Source: Streptomyces europaeiscabiei
Lineage (GTDB): Bacteria > Actinomycetota > Actinomycetes > Streptomycetales > Streptomycetaceae
Direction: 5' to 3'
DNA: 64,000 nt
Assembly: GCF_036346855.1 (NCBI RefSeq)
Contig: NZ_CP107843.1
Span: 28,761-92,760 of the forward strand
Part shown: piece by piece, positions 22,788 to 30,700 of the stretch
Numbering within the stretch: the stretch's first letter is position 1
Layout of the letters: the number at the start of each line of letters is the position of its first letter
The notes under the pieces: model-generated
What the model saw: the letters and a program-made list of their open reading frames with translations, nothing else
Database searches by the model: none
Told to the model about the DNA's origin: nothing
Program-made: the position numbers and the translations under genes

Positions 22788-24623
22788 TCAGGCGACTCGC
22801 TCCGCCTTGAGCGCGCATCCGCCACGCAGGACGGTGTCGCCCGCGTTCGAGGTGTTCTGCGCCCACAGGAAGGTGATGCTCCCGGCGGTGGCGCCGGTGA
22901 CGAGGGTGCCTTTGAACGTGGTTCCGGTGCCGGACGCGAAGGTGACGACGCCGGCCGCCGTGGCCACGCCCACTCCGTCGTTGTCGGTCCACACCATCGA
23001 GGCGCCCGCGGGGACCGTCCAGGTGGCGCGGAACCCGCCGCCGCCGTTGGTCCACACGGCGGGGAGTTCGATGTCGTAGATGGAGTTCGCGGCGACCGGG
23101 AGGGTGAGGTGCGGGTCGGCGGTGGGGGTGACGGTGCTCGCGCGCGGGGTGTCGATGGACTTGACGACGATGGGCGGGATCGCGGCGCCGAGGTTGTCCT
23201 TGAAGATCGTGCCCGCGCCCGCGATCTCGACGGCGGAGACCGCGAGGGTGCCCTTGGTGATGAGAGCGTTGCCGGTGATGAGGTTCGGGCCGGCGGAGCC
23301 GGAGGCCTCTTCACGGATCAGGGAGCGGGTGCGGCCGTTGGTGGGCGAGGACGCGATCGAGTTCCCGATGACGTTGTTGTCCTTGGTGCCGAACTCCAGG
23401 TGGATGCCGGAGACCTGGCCGGTGAGGGAGCCGACCTCGCCGGGGCTGAAGATGGTGCAGTTGGCGACGACGTTGCCCGTTCCGGCGATGAAGATGGAGT
23501 CGCCGGCCGTGCCGTCGAAGTTGCAGTCGACGATCTTTGTGCTCGAGCAGTCCTGCAGACGGACACCCTTGGTGTTGTTCGTGGCGCCGCCGACGAAGTT
23601 GCAGTCGGAGATGAACTGCGTGCCCGCTCGGTCCAGGATGCAGACGGCGGTGCCGAAGGTGGTGCCGCCCTCGCCGCCGAGGAATTCGAAGTCGCAGGCG
23701 ATGATCTGGTTTTCGTCGCTGGAGTCCGTGTGGATGCCGCGGCCGGGGCCGGTGGAGTTCATGGACTGGTCGAAGAGGCAGCCGAAGACGCGGTTGTTGT
23801 GGCCGAAGGCGCCGCCGGTCATGCCGCCGAGGTAGAGGGCGTCGTCGCGGCAGGCGATGAAGTGGATGTTGTCGTAGCGGGAAGCGACCGATCCGGCTGC
23901 GTAGATACCGCCGGAGGTTCCGCTGGGGCCCTGCTCGATGCAGTTTCCGTCGATGGTCAGGTCCCGCATGGTGATGCGGGTGTCGGCTCCCGTCATCTCG
24001 AAGACGAAGCAGTCGCTGCCTGCCGCGAGTTTGACCGAGGTGCCCCAGCCGGATCCGAAGATGGACAGGTCCTGTACGGCGGCGATGGTGATCGGGGAGG
24101 ACACGAGGTAGGTGCCGTGCGGGAGGTAGAGGGCGGTGCCGGCCGCAGCCGCGGCGTCGATGGCGCTCTGCAGGGCGATCGTGTCGTCGGCCACGCCGTC
24201 GCCGACGGCCCCGAACTCGGCGGCGGTCGCGACGAGCCAGTCCAGATGGCCGGGCAGGAGGTTGACGTCGATCATGCCGGTGCCGTCCAGGGGCGCCCAG
24301 CCGTTCGGCTCTCCCCCGCTGGCGATGAAGTCGGCCAGGATCGACCCGGTGTCGGTGGCGGCCATGACGTAACGGCGTCCGTATCCGAAGTCGACGAAGA
24401 GGATCGCTTCGCCGTCGGGGCCGTGGAAGGAGACGGCGCCGTCTTCGTCGGCGGTGACCTCTTCGATCGGCGTGCCGGTCAGGTCGGTCAGGTCGGTGAT
24501 CTGCGTACCGCCGGTGAGCGCGGTCCATACGGTGCCGACCGCTCCGGGCCTGAGCTGCAGATCGGTGCCGACGCGCTCCATCGCATAGTCGGAGGGGCTA
24601 CCTCCGAACAGGTGCCTGGCCAC
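22788..24623 (-). CDS. Tail spike with right-handed beta-helix (611 aa), paralogue 2
   Basis: GTG start at 24621-24623 (MARHLFGGSPSDYAMERVG). The N-terminal module matches that of the 855-aa spike, while the beta-helix (AAEFGAVGDGVADDTIALQS, pectate-lyase entry motif, then NNRVFGCLFDQS, TQFISDCNFVGGA, TKIVDCNFDGTA) and the C-terminus differ. It therefore arose by duplication followed by exchange of the receptor-binding part. Two spikes with one docking module would widen host range or split binding and hydrolysis. Confidence 0.84.
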   Translation of the reverse strand: MARHLFGGSPSDYAMERVGTDLQLRPGAVGTVWTALTGGTQITDLTDLTGTPIEEVTADEDGAVSFHGPDGEAILFVDFGYGRRYVMAATDTGSILADFIASGGEPNGWAPLDGTGMIDVNLLPGHLDWLVATAAEFGAVGDGVADDTIALQSAIDAAAAAGTALYLPHGTYLVSSPITIAAVQDLSIFGSGWGTSVKLAAGSDCFVFEMTGADTRITMRDLTIDGNCIEQGPSGTSGGIYAAGSVASRYDNIHFIACRDDALYLGGMTGGAFGHNNRVFGCLFDQSMNSTGPGRGIHTDSSDENQIIACDFEFLGGEGGTTFGTAVCILDRAGTQFISDCNFVGGATNNTKGVRLQDCSSTKIVDCNFDGTAGDSIFIAGTGNVVANCTIFSPGEVGSLTGQVSGIHLEFGTKDNNVIGNSIASSPTNGRTRSLIREEASGSAGPNLITGNALITKGTLAVSAVEIAGAGTIFKDNLGAAIPPIVVKSIDTPRASTVTPTADPHLTLPVAANSIYDIELPAVWTNGGGGFRATWTVPAGASMVWTDNDGVGVATAAGVVTFASGTGTTFKGTLVTGATAGSITFLWAQNTSNAGDTVLRGGCALKAERVA

Positions 24624-24643
24624 AGCGTTCTCGCTTTCTCAGC

Positions 24644-25660
24644 TCAGGCGAGCCAGTAGGAGCCGTCGATGGTGAGGACGTCACCGGCGCGGATGTTGAA
24701 GGGGCGGTTGGTGAGCAGGTTCAGGCTGTTGGGCGTGTCGAGGACGCTGTTGCCTGTGGACGTGGGGAAGCGAAGTCGGGCGATCTTGTTGGTGCCGTCG
24801 GTGGTGGGGAACGTCATGCCGATACCGACCGCTGAGCCCTCGTCGTTGTCGCTGGTGTAGTTCCACTTGAACAGCGAGCGGAAGGCGGTGGTGCAGGGCA
24901 GGCCGGGCGGCAGGGTGACCTGGATCGGCTCGGTGTACTCGGGCGGGTTCCCGGTCGGGATGAGCTGGATGGTGACGTCTACGCGCTTGCCGACGGCCTG
25001 GTAGCGGCCGATGTTCGTGGAGCCGACGCCCCAGTTGATGGTGGTCTCGGCGGAGTTCCATACGGGGGTGTAGGTGGAGTCGTCGATACCGGCGGTGGCG
25101 ATCCACCGCCAGGCCGAGCCGTCGCCGACGTACAGCTTCCCGTTGTCGACCAGGAGCTGGTTGCGGCGGGAGGTGGGGCGTACGCCGGGTACGGCGGGAA
25201 CAACGCCGCGGTCGGTGAAGTAGCGGCGGTCGGCGACGTTGACGGCCATGACCACGGTGGAGCCGGCGGCGACGGTGCACTGGGCGAGGGGGATCTCCCA
25301 GACCCCGTCCTCCTCCTGGGTGAGAGGGGGCGCGGTCACGCCGCCTTCCTTGTAGACGGCGGTGACGGAGTTGGCGGACTGGCTGGCGCGCAGCACGACG
25401 AGGTCGACGCGGGCGCTACCGCCCGCGTTGGCGGGGACGGCCAGGTTCTTGGTGGCGTCGTTGTCGTAGTAGAAGCCGTTGACGAAGGCGCGGCCGGTGG
25501 CGACGGCGACGGTGGTGGCACCGCTGCCGGTGACCTTCAGGGTGAGGTCGGCGGCGTCGTCGGCGTGGACGCCGTCCAGGCCCCACCAGCGGGCCATGCG
25601 GGACCACTGGAGTTCGGTGGAGATGCTGCTGCCGGTGAACGGCCCGGAGAACTCAGCCAT
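24644..25660 (-). CDS. Minor tail/baseplate protein (338 aa)
   Basis: The N-terminal half has the build of phage base proteins upstream of fibres: LQWSRMARWWGLDGVHADDA, TVAVATGRAFVNGFYYDN, ARVDLVVLRASQSANSVTAV and an EIPLAQCTVAAG turn. A C-terminal beta-sandwich (STYTPVWNSAETTINWGVGS ... RVDVTIQLIPTGNPPEYTEP) may bind carbohydrate. Its place between the Gp37-like protein and the spikes fits a baseplate hub or upper-fibre protein. Confidence 0.72.
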   Translation of the reverse strand: MAEFSGPFTGSSISTELQWSRMARWWGLDGVHADDAADLTLKVTGSGATTVAVATGRAFVNGFYYDNDATKNLAVPANAGGSARVDLVVLRASQSANSVTAVYKEGGVTAPPLTQEEDGVWEIPLAQCTVAAGSTVVMAVNVADRRYFTDRGVVPAVPGVRPTSRRNQLLVDNGKLYVGDGSAWRWIATAGIDDSTYTPVWNSAETTINWGVGSTNIGRYQAVGKRVDVTIQLIPTGNPPEYTEPIQVTLPPGLPCTTAFRSLFKWNYTSDNDEGSAVGIGMTFPTTDGTNKIARLRFPTSTGNSVLDTPNSLNLLTNRPFNIRAGDVLTIDGSYWLA

Positions 25661-25665
25661 GGTGG

Positions 25666-26835
25666 TCAGGCCGCCTTTCGTGTTTTCAGGCGCCCGACGT
25701 CCTTCTTGACCTGGGCGATGAGGGCGTAGATGCGGGCGACGGGCCCGGTGCCGGTGCTGTCGCCGCCGACGGTCGCGGTCACCTTCGCTCCGTCGGCGGC
25801 GGTGCAGGAGAGGGTGACTTCGCGGACGACGTCGGTGTACCAGGAGCCGCGGATGTCGGCGGAGACGGTGTCGCCGACGTTGTAGTCGCGGCCGTAGCGC
25901 AGCTGGGGGATGTCGATGGGGCTGATGGACAGGGAGCCTTGGCCTGCGCCGTTGGTGAGGGCTTCCTCGGCGGCCTGGTCCATCTGGGCGGTGAGGTCGA
26001 CGGAGGCGCTGTCGACGGAGGTCTGGTCGACGAACTGCTCGAGGACCAGGCCGGGGAAGAGGGGGTCGGTGCGGTCGTAGACGGCGCAGACGCGGGGGGA
26101 GGTCTGGCCGCCGGCGACGACGATGGCGCGGGTGCAGGTGGGCGGGGTGGTGGAGTAGGAGGCGTCGGTGAGGTTGCCCAGGCGGAAGGAGAACCGGGCG
26201 GTGCCGGAGGCGTCGACGGGCTCGTACACCTGGAACTCGAGGCTGGCGCTTTCCTGGACGACCCGGAAGCCGAGGCCGGCGGCGCCTGCGATGTCCTGCA
26301 GCACGGTGAGGAGGTTGTCGAACTGGTTGACCTCACGGGTGATCGTCGGACCGTTCGCGCCGTCGGGGGCGAGGGTGAGCAGCAGGTTCGTGCGGGAGGC
26401 GAGGGAGCCGGGTCCGGCATTGAGGTTGACGAGCTGGCGCATCGCGGTCTCTGCCACGACCGCGCTGATCTTGTAGACGGGATCGGTCTGCGCGCCGATG
26501 AGGGCGGTGGGCTTGGGCCAGCACGTGTACTGGGCGAGGAGGCCGGTGTCGTCGAGGCCGCTGACGGTGAGCCGCCCGGAGCCTGCGTCGCTGGAGGAGC
26601 GCGCCCAGTCGACGGTGCGGATAGGGCCGGACATGACGGTGTCGCCGTCCGGGGTGCGGATGATCAGCCCGTTGCCCTCGACGAGGAGGGGCGCCTTGGA
26701 GGAGTCGGCGGAGACCTCCATGGAGAAGGTGCCGATGGAGTTGTAGCGCGGCACGAGGGTCAGGGACGTGTAGTCGTCGACCTGGCCGAGGCGCGCGAGG
26801 GTGCTGTTGCGGACGTATACGCGCAGCGCGGACAT
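25666..26835 (-). CDS. ReqiPepy6 Gp37-like tail protein (389 aa)
   Basis: LRVYVRNSTLARLGQVDDYT with RYNSIGTFSMEVSADS and later NQFDNLLTVLQDIAGAAGLG is the signature of the Gp37-like family of actinobacterial siphoviruses. The protein is beta-rich with a C-terminal QLRYGRDYNVGDTVSADIRG segment that resembles tail-associated hub proteins (gp27/Tal type). It would be assembled at the tail tip after the distal tail protein. ATG start; genes are packed with gaps under 20 bp. Confidence 0.8.
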   Translation of the reverse strand: MSALRVYVRNSTLARLGQVDDYTSLTLVPRYNSIGTFSMEVSADSSKAPLLVEGNGLIIRTPDGDTVMSGPIRTVDWARSSSDAGSGRLTVSGLDDTGLLAQYTCWPKPTALIGAQTDPVYKISAVVAETAMRQLVNLNAGPGSLASRTNLLLTLAPDGANGPTITREVNQFDNLLTVLQDIAGAAGLGFRVVQESASLEFQVYEPVDASGTARFSFRLGNLTDASYSTTPPTCTRAIVVAGGQTSPRVCAVYDRTDPLFPGLVLEQFVDQTSVDSASVDLTAQMDQAAEEALTNGAGQGSLSISPIDIPQLRYGRDYNVGDTVSADIRGSWYTDVVREVTLSCTAADGAKVTATVGGDSTGTGPVARIYALIAQVKKDVGRLKTRKAA

Positions 26836-26851
26836 GGGGTTCCTCCTCCTT

Positions 26852-27787
26852 TCAGGCGGCGAGGTAGCGGGGCTGGTAGGTCATGCGGACGCGGGTCTCG
26901 GACGTGGATCCGGCGACCGTGAGGGTGAGCGCGTTGATGCCGGGCTGAAGGGCCCACATGGTGGAGGCGTCGGAGATGTCGTTCCACAGGTTCGTGACGT
27001 CGTTGAGCAGGGCCGTCTGGCGGCGCTCGCGGGTGTCGATGACGATCGTGTCGCCGCCGATGATGGTGCGGGTGAGGACGAGGGTCTCGTCGGTCGTGAC
27101 GTTGGTGAGGGTGACGCTGGTGGCCGGGCCTTCGATCGTCCACACGGGAAAGGCGGTGTCGTCGCCGTCGTTGTCGACGGTGACCGAGCCCAGGACGTGG
27201 GAGGTACCGACGGTCAGCGGCAGCACGGGGAAGAACGTCCCGGACTCGGCGGCCTGCCACTGGGTGGAGGATTCCGCGCCGAGCCAGAACGGTGACGGGC
27301 AGGCGAAGGACAGGACGTTCATGCACCAGCGGGTCCCGGCGGTGTCGAGGGATTCGTCGCCCTCGAGGCCTGCGGAGTAGAGGGCAGCGATGGTGCGGGC
27401 GGAGCCGTCGTACTGGACGACGGTGAGGGTGCCCAGGCCGCGCTTGGGGTTCAGGGAGCGGATCAGACCCCGGCGGCGGGCGAGGTACGCGGCGCGGGAG
27501 TCGTCCGCCCAGAACGCGACGGGCAGGGCGATCTCCTTGCCCTGGGCGCGGACCTGGCGGATCTCGTAGCCGTCGATGCCGGGGGATTCGTCCTGGCTGA
27601 AGGCGTAGGCGGGCATGTCCAGGCCCTTGGCGCCGGGCTGGAGGACCCAGCCGTTCTCCCAGTCCGTGAACCTGGTGACGAGGCCGGCGGGGTCGATGAA
27701 CGACACCTGGGGCTGCTCGTTGATGCGGGTCGGCCACGGGACGCCGGGCGGGGTCTCCGGGACGGCGGGAGCGACGAGGATGGGCAT
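26852..27787 (-). CDS. Distal tail protein, Dit-like (311 aa)
   Basis: The fold is suggested by PQVSFIDPAGLVTRFTDWEN, GAKGLDMPAYAFSQDESPGI, and RRGLIRSLNPKRGLGTLTVV, typical of the siphovirus tail-component (Sipho_tail) family, and a C-terminal galectin-like beta-sandwich (VDNDGDDTAFPVWTIEGPAT ... ALTLTVAGSTSETRVRM). Dit forms the hexameric adaptor between tube and tip. It directly follows the tape measure gene, as in most siphoviruses. Confidence 0.82.
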   Translation of the reverse strand: MPILVAPAVPETPPGVPWPTRINEQPQVSFIDPAGLVTRFTDWENGWVLQPGAKGLDMPAYAFSQDESPGIDGYEIRQVRAQGKEIALPVAFWADDSRAAYLARRRGLIRSLNPKRGLGTLTVVQYDGSARTIAALYSAGLEGDESLDTAGTRWCMNVLSFACPSPFWLGAESSTQWQAAESGTFFPVLPLTVGTSHVLGSVTVDNDGDDTAFPVWTIEGPATSVTLTNVTTDETLVLTRTIIGGDTIVIDTRERRQTALLNDVTNLWNDISDASTMWALQPGINALTLTVAGSTSETRVRMTYQPRYLAA

Positions 27788-27788
27788 G

Positions 27789-30700
27789 TCAGGCTCCCAC
27801 TACGACGGGCCGGTGGAGCTGGTCCTCCAGGGCGAGCGCGGCCAGGACCGAGGCGCGGGAGGCCTGCTCGCGCACGGTGGCCTGGTAGTTGAGGATCCGG
27901 TCGCCGACAGTGGTGGTCGAGGTGCTGTTCCCGATCCGGGTTCCGCCCGCTCCGGCGCTCGAGCGGACGATGGCGGCCATGCGTGCGGCGGTGGCGGCGG
28001 CCTGGGGGGTGGCGGCGCGCATGCCCTGGGCGAAGCCCTGGACGGTGAACTCGCCGAGCTGGGCGAACACCAGCGACGGACTCTTGATTTTCAGGGCCTT
28101 CTCGATGGTCGCCTTGATCTTCTTGGCCAGGGCGGACATGGCGTTCTCAATGGCCTTCTCCTGCGCCTTCAGTCCGGCGAGGTAGCCCTTGCCGGACTGG
28201 GACCCGGCGTCGTAGAGGGCGTCGGCGGCGTCCTTCCCGTACGCGGTGGTGGCCTTGGTGATCGCGGCCTGGGTGGCGTTGATGTCCTTGAGCTGCTGCG
28301 GGGTCGCGTCGACGAGGGCCTGGGCGTAGGCGGCGCCGCCGTCCGGCCCGGCGTTGATGATCTGCTGAAGCAGGGCCTTGGACAAGCCGCGCTGGGCGAG
28401 AACCTGGAGGTTCTTCCCGAACGCCTTCAGCTGCGACAGGCGGGAGTTCAGGCCGGCGAGGATGCCGCCCGCCCCGAAGCCGAACCCACCGTTGGGCAGG
28501 CCGGTCATCTGGGTGAACTGGGTGGCGTTCTGGGCGGCTTCGGCAGCGAACGCGTTGGCCGCCGAGATTTTCGCGGCGATCGCGTCACGCTGCTTGGCCA
28601 GGGCCTGCAGCTGCGCGTTCGAGGCGGAGATCTTCGCCAGGAGCGCGTTGTCGATGGTCGACTTCACGCCCTTGAACGCGTTCTTCACCGCGTTCGCGAC
28701 CAGGGTCATGGCCGCGCTGATCTGGGAGGCGGTGCCGGTCAGCTTCTTCAAAAAGTCCGAGCCGACGGACGCGGCGATGGGGCCGGTGTCGATGCGCTTC
28801 CCGCCCACGCGGACGATGCCGCCGGACGCGTAGCCGCGAGGCAGGCCCCGGCCGATACGGGTACCGCCGCCGACGAGGCCGCCGAGGGCGTAGCCGCCGG
28901 GCCGGTTGTACGCCCTGGACAGAGACCCGTACCGGGCGAGCGCGTACCGCATCGAGGCGTACACATTGGCCATCGGGTCGGTGCTGACGCCGTACATGAA
29001 CGGGCCGGTGTTCTTGTACTTCCCGGCGTACGCGCGGAAGGTGCCCCGGATGACCTGCATGAGGCCGACGCTGGGGTAGCCGGCCTGCCAGTTGGAGTCC
29101 CACCGGTTGACGGCCTTGGGGTTGCCGCCGGACTCCTGCCGCATCCGCCGCAGGGTGGTGTCGGCCAGGGACAGGGACTGGCGGACCTGGCCGAGGGCCT
29201 GCTCGACGACGCCGCGCCAGCGCTGTACGCCGGTGCCGCCGTCCCCGCCGGAAGCGGTGAGGTACTTCATCGGGTCGACGGCGCGGCCGTTGACGCGGGC
29301 CTCGAGGTGCAGGTGCGGACCGGTGGTGTTGCCGGTCGCGCCGACGGCGCCGACCTTCGCGCCCCGGGTGATGCCGGCGCCGACCTTTGCAGCGATCGAG
29401 GAGAGGTGCGCGTACAGCGACTGCAGCTTGCCGCCGTGGTTGATGACGACGTGGCGCCCGTACGGGCCACCGGACTCGGCGGAGTTCACTGTGCCGTTGT
29501 CGACAGCGACGACCTTGGTACCGGTGCGGGCGGGGAAGTCCAGGCCGGTGTGGCGGCCGGAGGACCACATCAGGCCCCGGGCGCCGAAGCGGGTGCCGTA
29601 GGCGGCCTTCACCGGCTTCGTCCAGGCGCCGGTGGAGTCGGGGATGTCCTTGCCGCGGATGTAGTCGACGGCCCGGTCGATGAGGTTCAGCGGGGCGCGG
29701 GCGACCATGCCGGGCCAGGTGCTGGTGTTCGTGCCGAGGGCCTTGGTGATCCCGGACTTGACGGGCTTGAGGGCCTTCGCGGCGAGGTCGCCGAAGCGCC
29801 CGCGTACGGCGTCGGCGCCCTTGCCGAGCGCGCCGGTGACGCTGTCGGCGATGTTCGAGCCGAGGCTCTTCAGGCCGGAGCCGAGGTCGCCGATGATGCC
29901 GCCGCCGGCGAACCCGTACTGGGAGCGGGCGATCGCCGGGTTCTGGCCTCGGATGGCGGCCTGGTTCATGGCGTGCAGGCGTGCCCGCTCGTACGGGTCG
30001 CGCATGACCTCGGAGACGTAGACGCCCTCGCCGCGTCGCATGGGGACGAGTTGGTCGTCGCCCTGCCACCAGTTGGAGTCCCCGGAGAGGATGCCGCCAC
30101 GGGCGAAGCCCTTCGGCATGCTCATCGGCTTCAGGTCCGGGACGCCGGGGATCTTCGCGGCGGTCTGGTTCCAGACGGTCACGATGCCGCGGTTGTAGAC
30201 GGTCTCGATCCAGAACTTGATGGGCTCCTTGACCAGGTTCTTCAGTCCGGCCCAGATCTGGCCGATCGCGTCGCGGGCGTCCTCGAAGGCCTCGCGCAGT
30301 CCCTTGGCGAACGCGTCGAAGCCGCCGCGGACCTTCTTCCACGCATCCGTGGCGGTCGAGCGGATCCCGGACCAGAAGTCGTTCCAGATCCGGATCGCGC
30401 CGTCCTTGAGATCGGTGAAGATCTTCACGGTGCGGCGCCACATGTCGCGGAACCAGCCGATGGTGCCGTTGACGATGTCCGGGATGATCGAGTGGCCGAG
30501 CAGCTTGTCGTACACCCACTCGAAGGCGCTCGCGATCGCCTTCGTCAGCCACTTCACCGCGTCGACGGCGGGCTGGAAGGCCTTGCGTAGGGCGGCGAGG
30601 AAGTTGACGAGCTTGGTCAGCGCGGGGACGACGATCTTGACGATGAGCCAGGTCGCGAGCCGCAGGAACAGCGTGGACAGCTGCACGAGGGGCGGGATCA

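Noticed and set aside
27615..30590. Long rightward open frame (about 990 codons) opposite the tape measure gene
   Set aside because: High-G+C DNA leaves long antisense frames open. The minus strand has coherent tape-measure, M23 and transglycosylase motifs, and the plus frame has none.
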